Part shown: one piece after another, positions 1 through 8,287 of the stretch
Numbering within the stretch: the first letter of the stretch is position 1
Layout of the letters: each line of letters begins with the position of its first letter
Source: Verrucomicrobiota bacterium
Lineage (GTDB): Bacteria; Verrucomicrobiota; Verrucomicrobiia; Chthoniobacterales; SZAS-18
DNA: 51,174 nucleotides
Assembly (NCBI GenBank): GCA_025353105.1
Contig: JANXRG010000099.1
Location: 1 to 51,174, forward strand
Direction of reading: 5' to 3'
Made by a program: the position numbers and the translations under genes
Notes under the pieces: generated by a model
Databases searched by the model: none
What the model saw: only the letters and a program-made list of their open reading frames with translations
Told to the model about the DNA's origin: nothing

Positions 1-227
1 AGCGCCGGGCTTGCGAGGAGCAGTTCCTTCACCTTGGGGAGATCACCGTGACCCGCGACGACGAAATCCTTCACGAGCGCGGAATCAAGCGCGGGACCGC
101 GATCGGGAGCGGCCGGGTTTGGCGCCGGTGGTGCGGGTGGCGTGGACGATTTTTCCTGCGCCTGCACGCGCAGCACGGCGCCCGTCGTGAGCAACAACCC
201 GGCGCGGAGAAATTGTTTTCGATTCAT
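1..227 (-). CDS. Ankyrin-repeat-type exported protein, 5' part only
   Basis: Reading the minus strand from the ATG at 225-227 gives an open frame that runs off the left window edge. The first 20 or so residues (MNRKQFLRAGLLLTTGAVLR, then VQAQ) form an export signal with a basic n-region and a hydrophobic core. An Ala/Pro-rich linker follows. The last visible residues read LVKDFVVAGHGDLPKVKELL, the usual opening of an ankyrin-repeat unit in bacterial exported ankyrin proteins. A GAGGTGA Shine-Dalgarno-like stretch lies just upstream of the ATG. The frame is too short to define the rest of the protein. Family assignment rests on this one half repeat, and ankyrin proteins usually mediate protein binding. 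Confidence 0.7.
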   Translation of the reverse strand, partial: MNRKQFLRAGLLLTTGAVLRVQAQEKSSTPPAPPAPNPAAPDRGPALDSALVKDFVVAGHGDLPKVKELLLASPA

Positions 228-463
228 GACATCACCTCGTTTCTTGCCTGACGGCATGGATTGCCGGCGGCGGAAGCATCATCGTTTCTGCCGCCTTCCA
301 GTGGCAAGCCGTGAATCCACCACCGAATGACGCCGACTCAGAGTGCGCCGCGTCGGTCCTGTTAAATCGCAAGATTGGTGGGAAATCCAGGCTGGGCGGG
401 GACCCGAAGTTTGCGCAGCATCAGGCTCATTCCCCTCATTCAACTCCTTGCCTTCAGACTCAT

Positions 464-1534
464 ATGACCATTCTTCGTCCCCTCCGCCTTCTTGGCACCA
501 GTGTCTTTAGCGTCCTCCTCGCGGGATTCGCCCACGCCCAGGTCGGGCTGTCGTTGCCTGAGCAAAGCCAGCGTGCGGTCGTCAACCAGCGCGTCGCGCT
601 CACCGACATCACGATCACCTATCATCGTCCGCTGGTGAATGGACGGAAAATTTTTGGCGGACTCGTGCCCTTCGGCGACGTTTGGCGCGCTGGCGCGAAT
701 TTGAATACCACGATTGAATTTAGCAGCCCCGTTTCGATCGAAGGCAAGCCGCTCGTCAAGGGCATCTACGGCCTCCACATGATCCCGACCGCGGATTCCT
801 GGACCGTCATTTTCTCCAAGGCGGCCACGTCGTGGGGGAGCTACGGCTATGATCCCGTGGAGGACGCACTGCGCGTCACGGTCAAGCCCCAGCCCGCGCC
901 GATGCAGGAGGCGCTGGGGTACGAATTCAACGAGTTGAAGCCAAACTCCGCGCTCATCACTTTGAGGTGGGACCAGTTGGCGGTGCCGTTCGGGGTGTCG
1001 ATTAGCGACGAAGACGCGACGCTTCCGAATGTCCGCGGCCAGATGCGTGGGGCGCTGCAATACACATGGGAGGGTTGGAACTCGGCCGCAACCTTCTGTC
1101 TCGAGCGCAAGATCAACCTCGGGGAGGCGCTCAAGTGGATCGAGAAATCGCTGCGCAACGAGGAGCGGTTCGAGAATCTTCAGACCAAGGCGAATCTGCT
1201 CCGGGCCTTAAATCGCGCGCCGGAGGCCGTCGCGATCACCAAGCATGCCATGGAGATTGCACCCGCGCCGCAGCTCTATACGTATGGGCGTCAGCTCCAG
1301 GGGCAGAAGCAACCCGTCGAGGCGCTGGAGATTTTCAAGGCGGTGGGGAAGCGTTATCCCGACAGCATTTACGGCCACCTGGCCCTCGCGCGGATCGCTT
1401 CGTCCACGGGCGATTTCGCGACGGCGACCAAGGAGGCGACGGCGGCCCAGGCAGCGTCGCAAAATGACGACCAAAAGAAGGCGATTCAGGGCCTCCTCGA
1501 CCGGCTGCAGCGCAAGGAGGACGTCAACAAGTAA
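464..1534 (+). CDS. DUF2911 domain protein with C-terminal TPR-like repeats, exported
   Basis: The 356-residue product starts at the ATG at 464, which directly precedes a signal peptide (about residues 1-25, ending in AHAQ). The open frame extends upstream to 311, but that part lacks protein-like character. Residues about 30-170 carry DUF2911 features: a 'RPLVNGRKIFGGLVPFGDVW' core followed by 'WRAGANLNTTIEF', a 'GIYGLHMIP' strand and 'WTVIFSK'. The C-terminal part (about 230-350) is helical, with TPR-like alternation of small residues (LLRALNRAPEAVAI; GHLALARIASSTGDFATA). DUF2911 proteins are common exported proteins of Bacteroidota and Verrucomicrobiota with no established reaction. It probably acts in the periplasm or on the outer surface. 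No operon partner is visible. Confidence 0.85.
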   Translation: MTILRPLRLLGTSVFSVLLAGFAHAQVGLSLPEQSQRAVVNQRVALTDITITYHRPLVNGRKIFGGLVPFGDVWRAGANLNTTIEFSSPVSIEGKPLVKGIYGLHMIPTADSWTVIFSKAATSWGSYGYDPVEDALRVTVKPQPAPMQEALGYEFNELKPNSALITLRWDQLAVPFGVSISDEDATLPNVRGQMRGALQYTWEGWNSAATFCLERKINLGEALKWIEKSLRNEERFENLQTKANLLRALNRAPEAVAITKHAMEIAPAPQLYTYGRQLQGQKQPVEALEIFKAVGKRYPDSIYGHLALARIASSTGDFATATKEATAAQAASQNDDQKKAIQGLLDRLQRKEDVNK

Positions 1535-1758
1535 GCCATGGTGGGAAAGGAAGATGTCCAATGCGGAATGGCGAGTGATGGGTGACGAGTGGCGAGCGGC
1601 GGAGCGCGAAGACGCCCGCAAATTCGAATCCCGCCCGTGTTCTCGGCGTGCTCGCTGAGGAGCAAAATTGGCTTCCGGTTTTTGTCCCGGGGCGGTTAGC
1701 ATCTTGGCCGCCCCGCCCGCCAGGGCGTCGGCGCGCCGCCCGTTCCAAACCGACCAAT

Positions 1759-2178
1759 ATGATCCAAGCCTTTCTTCAACTGAATCATCTGGCGGTCTGG
1801 ACCACCGCCTTGGTCGGATTTCTTCTTGGCTGGTTGTGGTTTGGTCCGCTCTGTGGGCGCGCGTGGATGGCGGAAATGAAGTTCACCGAACTGAATATCG
1901 CCGCCGCGAAACCCCGCATGGCGCGGCTTTTCGCGCTGGGTTTTCTCTTCACGTTGCTCGCCACTTATGGACTGGCCGTCCTGATCACCGCCCACCGCTC
2001 GCCCGGTTGGCTGAAAGGCGCTGAGTTCGGTGCATTAGTCGGCGCGCTGGTCGTAGGCGCTCGCATCCTCAATGGCGCGCTCTGGGAGAACCGCTCGACT
2101 CGACTGCAAGCCATTGTCGTCGGTTACGAGATTGTGCTCTTCACGTTGCAGGGTGCGATCTTCGGGGTCTGGCGCTAA
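1759..2178 (+). CDS. DUF1761-like integral membrane protein
   Basis: The 139-residue product from the ATG at 1759 is hydrophobic with about four transmembrane segments (around residues 10-32, 55-77, 84-102 and 117-137). Typical DUF1761 marks are the opening 'NHLAVWTTALVGFLLGWLWFG' type segment, a 'GPLCGRAWM' loop and late 'GALWENRSTRLQAIVVGYE', where homologues have a Trp/Glu-containing loop. The frame is open upstream to 1582, but those residues look non-coding (low-complexity, repeat-derived). Function is unknown for the family. It stands alone, 225 bp after the DUF2911 gene. Confidence is good for a membrane protein and moderate for the family name. Confidence 0.75.
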   Translation: MIQAFLQLNHLAVWTTALVGFLLGWLWFGPLCGRAWMAEMKFTELNIAAAKPRMARLFALGFLFTLLATYGLAVLITAHRSPGWLKGAEFGALVGALVVGARILNGALWENRSTRLQAIVVGYEIVLFTLQGAIFGVWR

Positions 2179-2260
2179 ATCCGGGCCGGGCACCCGCGGC
2201 CTTTTGCGAACGCATTCGCATCGATGACGACCTTTTGATGGTCGCCCCAGCTGCTGCATT

Positions 2261-2989
2261 TTGATTGTGGAACGCCTCGAAATTTGCTTCATCGGTGGCC
2301 TGGCCCCGCGCTGGCTTTCCGCATCGGTATTCCTGCTGGTTCTTTCGGCGCTCGTGCCGGAGTGGTCGTTCGCGCAAAAATCGGATCTCGAGAACGAACT
2401 CAAGAACCTGCCGAAGGTGCCGGGCACGCCCGCGCCGCCGAACATGGGCTCCGGCCCGACGCGCCTGAATCCGCTCGGACCGTACCTGCAGGAGTTCACT
2501 GGGGTGCAGTTCCCCGAGCGCGTCGGGGGATTTGAACGACGCGGCGTGGATCTCTATGATGCGGAAGCCCGGGACGTCGGCGCAAGCTACGAGAAGAATG
2601 GAGGAAGCCGTGGCTTGTTGTCGCTGATCACCGTTTTTAGTTATCCCGTTCCACTGACCCTTGCGGCCGGGGGCATGCGGGCGGTCTTTGACGACGCCAA
2701 GGCGGCGATCCTCTCGAAGAGCCCGGGCGCGAAGCTCGTGCGCGATGGAACCTATAGGGCGCCGGATGGCAGCAACGGTTTTTTTGCGGAATACACGATT
2801 CGGAACTTTGGCGGTAAGAAGGGCACGGTCCCCGTGCGTTCACGGCTTTATCTTTTCGGGAGCGGCGGCTGGTTGTTGAAATTCCGCGCGACCTACCCAG
2901 AGTGGCGCGCCGGGGCAGCGTCGACCGAGCTCGAGTCGTTCATCCGATCTTTCGGCACGGGCGTGATGCGAGGAAAGTTGGGCGTTTGA
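2261..2989 (+). CDS. Exported protein of unknown function
   Basis: The frame starts at TTG 2261, or more likely at the in-frame GTG at 2267. Neither has a convincing ribosome binding site. The N-terminus contains a hydrophobic core (WLSASVFLLVLSALVPEW) and a plausible cleavage site after SFAQ, so export is likely. The mature part (about 200 residues) has no motif I recognise. It contains a short Pro-rich linker (GTPAPPNMGSGP), then a mixed alpha/beta region with 'FPERVGGFERRGVDLYD' and a late 'RSRLYLFGSGGWLLKFRATYP' strand pair. Codon third positions are G/C-rich like those of its neighbours, which supports real coding. The start remains uncertain. Confidence 0.7.
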   Translation: MIVERLEICFIGGLAPRWLSASVFLLVLSALVPEWSFAQKSDLENELKNLPKVPGTPAPPNMGSGPTRLNPLGPYLQEFTGVQFPERVGGFERRGVDLYDAEARDVGASYEKNGGSRGLLSLITVFSYPVPLTLAAGGMRAVFDDAKAAILSKSPGAKLVRDGTYRAPDGSNGFFAEYTIRNFGGKKGTVPVRSRLYLFGSGGWLLKFRATYPEWRAGAASTELESFIRSFGTGVMRGKLGV

Positions 2990-3315
2990 ACTCGTTCCAC
3001 ACACCTCGTGATGGAACCGCGCTCGTAGAATCGCGGGCGCTTTCAACCCCGGGGCGTGCGCGGTTCACTGTGCTTGTCGGGAATGGAGTCCTCGCCCGGC
3101 GTTCTCCCTGACGGCGGGTTGACCGACGCATTCGGGGAGTGGGCGATTCCAATGATCTCCCCGTAATTTGGGCGTGACGCGCAACTCCGCGTGCATCCGA
3201 GCGTTTCTTGGGGATGCATCGTCCCCCCGGTCTGGCGACCACCCTCGCGCGGGCGGGAGTCGGCGACGATTTCCCGTCCCGCCCTAGCACGGCATTAGCT
3301 GAAGAAGGGATCCTT
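2990..3315. other. Intergenic stretch before the kinase gene
   Basis: No convincing gene lies here. Short frames on both strands are not protein-like. A TTGACC hexamer at about 3119 could be a -35 element, but I see no matching -10. Immediately before the GTG at 3316 there is an AGAAGGGA ribosome binding site, which decides the kinase start. Confidence 0.4.
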
Positions 3316-6048
3316 GTGAACCCTGAAGCGCCCACCTCCGGCCCGTCGCCGGCGTCGCCCGTGGTTGAACCACCTTTGCGGTTCGGCCATTACGAGGTCC
3401 TGCGCCATCCGGATGGCCAGCTCTGGGAGCTCGGGAAGGGCGCGATGGGCGTGACCTACAAGGCCCTCGATACGCGGCTCAAGATCGAGGTTGTCCTCAA
3501 GCAAATCCGGCCGCGTCTGCTGGAGGACGAGCGCATGCAGCGGCTGTTCTTGCGCGAGGCCCGCGCGGCTGCCAAGGTGCGGCATCCCAACATCGCCGCG
3601 GTGATTCACCTCAGCGACCGCGAACCATTCTTCTACACGATGGAGTTTGTGGCGGGGCGTTCGCTGGCCGACCTCCTGAAAAAGCGCAGTCCGCTGCCGG
3701 TGGGTGAGGCGCTGAACTACGCCGACCAGGTTGCCTCCGCCCTCGGCGCGCTGGCCCGCGAACGCATTGTCCATCGCGACCTCAAGCCGGCGAACTTGAT
3801 GCTGCTCGCCGATGACGAGATGACATTTGGCGTGCTGGTCAAAGTCATCGACTTCGGGCTCGCCAAGGGTTTCAGCGACGGCGGCCTTGCGGCGCAAACG
3901 CACCTGGCGGGGGATGTGTCGCAATCCGGCATCTTCAGCGGCACGCCGTTTTACGCGAGCCCCGAGCAATGCGCCACGCAGCCCGACATTGATTCGCGCT
4001 CCGATCTCTATTCACTGGGGGTAATCCTTTGGGAAATGCTGACCGGAACGCTGCCATTCTTCGGCACGCTCGGACAGGTGATGGCGATGCATCAATTCCA
4101 GCCGCCGCCGTGGGAAAGGGTCGCGGATCTGCCGACCGACGTGCGCGAGATTCTCCGGCGCCTGCTGGAGAAGGATCCCGCGGAGCGTTTTCAGAATCCG
4201 CGCGAATTGCGCGAGGCGATCGCAATCTGCCGTACGGACAGCGAGCGACGTAGCCTGCTTGCGCCGGGCGCCGATTCGGCGTCCGCGCCCGAGGTGGATG
4301 GGACCGCGGAGTCGGTGGCGACCGACGTGGCGCTCGGCACGCGGTACCGCCTGGTGGAGGCCTTTCCCGAGGGCGATGGCGGGCGGGTTTATCGCGCGAT
4401 CGATCACGCCGCGGGCGATGCCACGGTCGCGATCAAACTGTTGTCGCAGGAGTGCGCCACGCATGAGGAGTTTCTGAATCATCTGCGCGCCGAGATCGCG
4501 AACATCAAGGCTTCCGCCCAGCCGATGTTTCTGGCGTCGCCGCTTGAACTCGGGGAAGCGGACGCGGAAAGATTCGTGGTGCGAGAATGGGCGGAGGGGT
4601 TTTCGTTGATGACGCTGTTGCGCGCCCGTCGCACGATCACGCCCGCCGAAATTCAACGACTGCTGGCCGTGTTGCCGGAAGCGCTGGATGCCGCGGCTCC
4701 GCTCGATCTCGAATTCACCGAGCCGCTGCTGCACAAGTTGTTTGTCACCTCGAACGCGGGCAGCTGGCCGCGGACGGAGCTCCTTTCGCTGCGCACGCGG
4801 CCGCTGATCGATTGGCCGGCTTTTCGACTGCGCTGGAATCCGCTGAATTTTCGCGCGCCCGACGACGCCACGATGAACGAAGTAACGCGCGTCGCGCTCG
4901 ACGCGGAATTGCAAACCAACGATCCGGTGGTGGCGCTCGCTCGCTTGATTCGTGAGCTCCTGGGCGGCCGGCCCGGCGGAACCACGATTCTATCCGCTTG
5001 TTCCGACCATTCGAACTCCGTCTTGCGCCGGGCGCTCGCCCCGGGCGGGGGTCGCCTGACGTATACGACGGCGGCGGAATTCTGGCGCGCGTTTTTCCAG
5101 GCAGATGCCGTCGTCCCGCCGCCCGCTTCAACGGTCAAGCCCATGCCGGTCTCCGTCTCGCGACCAGCCTCGACATCATTCAAGGGCCAGCCGCCAGCCG
5201 CGCTGGAGTCAAGATCGCCGCCGCCCGTGCCGAAGAAGGGTCCTCCTTTTCTGATGCCGGCCACTTTTATCGTCGTTGTGGCGGTCGGCCTGATCGGCTG
5301 GTGGAAGGCGGAGCAAAGGAAACGGGGCGCTTCGTCGCGGCCCCGCGTCAGCGCCGTCCAACCGTCGATTTCCGCTGCGCCGGTGCCGCCGCAGGTCGCG
5401 CCCACCGTGTCCGCGCCCACGCAAAATCGGCCCGTGGTCGTCGCACCAGCTGCGCTGGCGCCGACCGGTGCCGCGGCGGTTGCCGCGTCGGGTCCCCCGG
5501 CCGCGCCGCCAGCGTCTTCGTTCGAGAACCGCCTCGGCATGCGATTCGTGCCGGTGGCGGGAACGCGCGTGCTCTTCGCCGCGCGCCAGACTTCGCGAAC
5601 TGATTTTGCCACGTTCCTACGCGAGGCCGCGTACAAATCTCGCGGTGGGGCGGGTGAGATCGTCGCACCCGGCGCGAGCGTGGCGAGACCGGACGCGCAG
5701 CCCGTGACGAACGTGACGATCGACGACGCGAGGGCCTTTTGCCTTTGGTTGACGCAGCGCGAACGCGCGGTCGGGCGCTTGGGTGCCTCGCAAGTCTACC
5801 GGCTCCCCAATAATTTTGAATGGACCATGGCCGGCGAGGGCTCGGACAACCGCCGTTCAAATCCAAACCGGTACGGGATCATGGATCTGCACGGCGCGAT
5901 TTCCGAGTGGTGCGAGGTCCCGCGCGGCGCCGGCCTGCATGTCATTCGCGGCGGACAGCATCCCGCGGCGATCCCCGCCACGAGCGCCGATTTTCGCAGC
6001 CCCTCCGTGGGATTCCGCGTCGTCGTCGGCGAAGGGCCGGGACGATAA
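3316..6048 (+). CDS. Membrane Ser/Thr protein kinase with pseudokinase and FGE-like C-terminal domain
   Basis: I chose the GTG at 3316 because AGAAGGGA lies about 6 bp upstream; this gives 910 residues. Domain 1 (about 25-310) is a complete Hanks-type kinase: glycine loop GKGAMGVTY at 40-48, Lys62, catalytic HRDLKPAN with Asp155, DFG Asp179 and a GTPFYASPEQ activation segment. Domain 2 (about 340-600) resembles a second kinase with a VAIKLL lysine but no HRD or DFG, so it is a likely pseudokinase. A Pro-rich linker and one transmembrane helix (FLMPATFIVVVAVGLIGWW) follow. The C-terminus (about 735-910) resembles sulfatase-modifying factor/FGE-type domains (NRLGMRFVPV; YGIMDLHGAISEWCE; VIRGGQ; VGFRVV) but lacks the active-site cysteines, so it is probably a ligand-binding or structural sensor outside the membrane. 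The likely role is transmembrane signalling; the substrate is unknown. Confidence 0.93.
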   Translation: MNPEAPTSGPSPASPVVEPPLRFGHYEVLRHPDGQLWELGKGAMGVTYKALDTRLKIEVVLKQIRPRLLEDERMQRLFLREARAAAKVRHPNIAAVIHLSDREPFFYTMEFVAGRSLADLLKKRSPLPVGEALNYADQVASALGALARERIVHRDLKPANLMLLADDEMTFGVLVKVIDFGLAKGFSDGGLAAQTHLAGDVSQSGIFSGTPFYASPEQCATQPDIDSRSDLYSLGVILWEMLTGTLPFFGTLGQVMAMHQFQPPPWERVADLPTDVREILRRLLEKDPAERFQNPRELREAIAICRTDSERRSLLAPGADSASAPEVDGTAESVATDVALGTRYRLVEAFPEGDGGRVYRAIDHAAGDATVAIKLLSQECATHEEFLNHLRAEIANIKASAQPMFLASPLELGEADAERFVVREWAEGFSLMTLLRARRTITPAEIQRLLAVLPEALDAAAPLDLEFTEPLLHKLFVTSNAGSWPRTELLSLRTRPLIDWPAFRLRWNPLNFRAPDDATMNEVTRVALDAELQTNDPVVALARLIRELLGGRPGGTTILSACSDHSNSVLRRALAPGGGRLTYTTAAEFWRAFFQADAVVPPPASTVKPMPVSVSRPASTSFKGQPPAALESRSPPPVPKKGPPFLMPATFIVVVAVGLIGWWKAEQRKRGASSRPRVSAVQPSISAAPVPPQVAPTVSAPTQNRPVVVAPAALAPTGAAAVAASGPPAAPPASSFENRLGMRFVPVAGTRVLFAARQTSRTDFATFLREAAYKSRGGAGEIVAPGASVARPDAQPVTNVTIDDARAFCLWLTQRERAVGRLGASQVYRLPNNFEWTMAGEGSDNRRSNPNRYGIMDLHGAISEWCEVPRGAGLHVIRGGQHPAAIPATSADFRSPSVGFRVVVGEGPGR

Positions 6049-6055
6049 GAGGTCG

Positions 6056-6190
6056 CTACTTCAGTTTCGCGTGGAACGTCGCCTCCAACCGCGGGCCGTC
6101 GCCCACCGGCTCGCTGGCCTTGGCGCTGCCGATGAGATCCTGTGCCATCCGACCGTTTAGCTTAAGCTCAAAATATCCGGAGACGCTGAA
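6056..6190 (-). pseudogene. 3'-terminal fragment of a duplicated exported-protein gene
   Basis: The minus strand encodes SVSGYFELKLNGRMAQDLIG followed by SAKASEPVGDGPRLEATFHA and KLK, then TAG at 6056-6058. This matches the last 43 residues of the intact gene at 11873-12361 with only about seven differences. By eye the DNA is about 84% identical over about 130 bp. Homology stops abruptly at Ser-Val-Ser-Gly; upstream of that the frame enters AAGCAACG repeats and is not protein-like. It is a 5'-truncated copy in the same orientation as the intact gene, starting 8 bp after the kinase stop codon. Confidence 0.85.
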
Positions 6191-6257
6191 GCAACGGGCA
6201 AGCAACGGGGGGCTGAAGCAACGGGGGAAGCAACGACGGGGGGAAGCAACGACGGGG
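6186..6257. repeat. Short tandem repeats of a GAAGCAACG(AC)GGGG unit
   Basis: Five copies of AAGCAACG, separated by G-rich spacers of varying length, lie in a row. The last two copies read GGGGAAGCAACGAC and run directly into the left arm of the inverted repeat at 6253. The array fills the gap between the truncated gene fragment and the REPIN-like element. Confidence 0.8.
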
Positions 6258-6478
6258 TCACACCGTGATAATTGACAAAGCGTTCGCTGGGCGGCTGGAC
6301 TGCCGCCATGGCCCGACCTCGGGTGGAAATGGCGGGCGGGTGGACTGCACTTGACGGCCGTGAGTGTTTCGATTGCGCGATTGAAATGAAAGCGACAATA
6401 TGACCGCAAGCGTCGGCGCCAGCTCGACCAATGAAGCAAGAATCTCTCGGCAATGTCATTTATCACGGTGTGACCCCG
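6253..6478. mobile_element. REPIN/MITE-like element with 25-bp inverted ends, probable internally deleted RAYT unit
   Basis: The left end (6253-6277, beginning CGGGGTCACACCGTGATAA) and the right end (6454-6478, as its reverse complement) match at 24 of 25 positions. Each arm also holds a small palindrome, TCAC-acc-GTGA. The core carries a 31-codon frame at 6308-6403 beginning MARPRVEMAGGW, which resembles the start of REP-associated tyrosine transposases (MARPLRIEFPGG...YHVTARG). A bottom-of-gene-like stretch in another phase (YDRKRRRQLDQ, stop, SKNLSAMS) ends inside the right arm, as RAYT C-termini often do. No catalytic motifs remain. This suggests a non-autonomous element made by internal deletion. 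The inverted repeat is certain; the RAYT origin is inference. Confidence 0.6.
6308..6403 (+). pseudogene. Remnant of the 5' end of a REP-associated tyrosine transposase (tentative)
   Basis: The frame encodes MARPRVEMAGGW, then TALDGRECFDCAIEMKATI and a stop. The first 12 residues fit the conserved N-terminus of Y1-type RAYT transposases. Right after W, a neighbouring phase reads His-Leu-Thr-Ala, close to the family's YHVTARG, so at least one indel has occurred. The HUH and catalytic Tyr regions are missing. It lies inside the inverted-repeat element. Confidence 0.4.
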
Positions 6479-6511
6479 GTTCCCTGCCCCACCCGGTTCC
6501 CTGCCCCAGTA
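6475..6511. repeat. Two tandem copies of CCGGTTCCCTGCCCCA
   Basis: A 16-bp unit occurs twice, nearly head to tail, directly after the right arm of the inverted-repeat element. It mirrors the G-rich tandem units that abut the left arm, as if each end of the element has accumulated short extensions. Confidence 0.75.
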
Positions 6512-6571
6512 AACGGACTAACTCTCCCAGTGGCTCGAAAAAGTGGATTCCGTCAGTGTGCTTCCAGACGA

Positions 6572-7888
6572 CTAAAAATTCGCCCACGGGCTGGTGGCGG
6601 TGTTGGGGGTGCCGAACGGGCCGATGTAAGTACCAGTGGCGGGATTGTAATTGGCTCCTCCGTTGGCGAAGGCTGTATTGCGAATGACGACATCCGAACT
6701 CGTCTGGAAGCATATCCCGTGTTGCTGATAGCCTGGTTGCCGTCAATGCGACTGCCGCCGCCCCCCCACACTGGCGAAGCCGCGTGCCCCATTGGAGGTC
6801 GAATTGTTGCCCGAGATCAGGCACCAGCTTGCGAACTGGATGCCGTCACCCTTGTTGCCGCTGACGGTGCAGCCTTTGACAGTTGAGCCCATGCCGGCGT
6901 AGATCCCGACGCCAGTGTTTGGCCCAGGGCTGTTGCTATTCGCGTTAGCGATCGCCGTGCAGCCCGTGACGGTGCCGCCGTCGGCATAGATGCCGTAAGT
7001 TGAAGTAAGGGAACCGGTGTTGTGGTTCGCGGTGCAGTTGGTCAGCGTGCTGTTTAAGGCGTAAATGCCAATCCGTCCGGAGTTGTTGTTCGCGGCGCAG
7101 TTGGTCAGCGTGCTCCCCGACGCAGCAGAAATGCTCCTGTCGCTTGAGTTGTTGTTCACGTAGCAATTGGTCAGCGTGCTCCCGGGTGACACATCAATGC
7201 CAAAGCCGCTAGAGTTATCGTTCGCGGTGCAGTTGGCCAACGTGCACCCTTGGTCGGCGGAAATTGCGGCATAGCCGGTGTTATGGGTCGCGGTGCAGTT
7301 GGTGAGCGTGTTGCCCGACCCAGTGCCAATGCCGATGTTCGCGTTATCGTGAATCTTGCAACCGTCGATCTGCCAGGCGTCACCAGACCTGAGTCCAATG
7401 CTTGAACACGCAGAGACCGCGAGTTGCAGGAAGGATCCGCCACGGGCATTACCGATGTCGTTCGAGGCTTGGACGCCATTGGCGAATCCAGTGATCGTGC
7501 CGTTCTTGACCGTGCATCGATGGGCTGTTTCATCAATGTAAATGCCGTTGCCAGCGCTGGGCGGCCCCGAAACTTGAAATCCATTCATCTCGATAGTCAC
7601 GCCCGCCGCCGTCACATGAATGCCGCTCCCAGTGTTGCTGATGACGGCGACATTGCCTGTCAGATAATAGCTACCCGGATTGTTAATGACATAAAGGTAG
7701 TTGCCATTCGGCGGTGTATTCGTCGAATTGATCGCGATGCCGGTTGACGCAATTTGATCGAGCGTCTTCATCGAAGGTGCTGGAGAGCCGGGGGGCGTCA
7801 GATTTCCCTGTGGGAACAAGGCACCGGGAAGTAGCAACAAGGCGGCGAGAGCGATGATCGACTTGAACAGACAGGACGGTGTATTCAT
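6572..7888 (-). pseudogene. Right-handed beta-helix exported protein with two compensating frameshifts
   Basis: From the ATG at 7888 the frame has a signal peptide (IIALAALLLLPGALFPQG), the conserved opening MKTLDQIASTGIAINSTNTP, a PGSYYLTGNV strand and a series of short parallel beta-helix coils rich in 'LTNCTANxN' (about residues 90-370). It fails after 'GFASVGG' at a seven-base G run (C run at 6761-6767 on the plus strand). Removing one G restores GGGGSRIDGNQAISNTGY. A second slip near 6711 (one base missing in TATGCTTCC) then restores FQTSSDVVIRNTAFANGGAN and a stop at 6572-6574, back in the original phase. Intact, it would be about 438 residues. The role is unknown; the fold is common in surface adhesins and polysaccharide-binding proteins. 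The indels may be real or base-calling errors at the homopolymer. Confidence 0.85.
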
Positions 7889-8287
7889 AGGGAAGGGGGA
7901 ACCCTGTATCGTAGCGGGCGAACCGCGAGCGCGGCGAGCGTAAACTTCGGGCAGAAGTCGGTGCGCAGAGCCGATTCATCAGGTTGCCATACCGGCATCC
8001 CCGCCCGAATGCCGAGGAATGGTGCGCGCAATGCCACGGCACTGACGGAAAGCGGTCGACCGTTCAGTCACCGACGTGGGAGGGACATTGAATACGAGGA
8101 GGCAAAGAGTCCGTACGAGAGGGAGGCGCGGCGCGCTGGGCAAAAGTCCGATGCTTCGGCTGGAGTGCCTGTGCTGGAGCACTGGAGGATTTGACCAGAG
8201 AACTGGTATCCGAATTGGCGCCCCGATCGTACCAGCATCCATCTGCACACTCTTCGCGCGTGCGCGTCTGTCTCTCCGCAACACGCG
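7889..8287. other. Intergenic stretch between two minus-strand surface-protein genes
   Basis: No supportable gene. Frames on both strands here are short and not protein-like. It should hold the promoter of the beta-helix gene (reading leftward) and the end of the NxxGxxAF gene's transcript, but I could not pick out either signal. Confidence 0.4.

Noticed and set aside
1615-1640. A TTCGAATCCCGCC string like a tRNA T-arm
   Set aside because: No acceptor, D or anticodon stems could be found upstream, and no 3' acceptor strand follows.
1689-1714. GGGGCGG...CCGCCCC hairpin as a terminator or riboswitch
   Set aside because: Loop of 12 bases, no T tract on the plus strand and no gene ending nearby on the minus strand; too weak to call.
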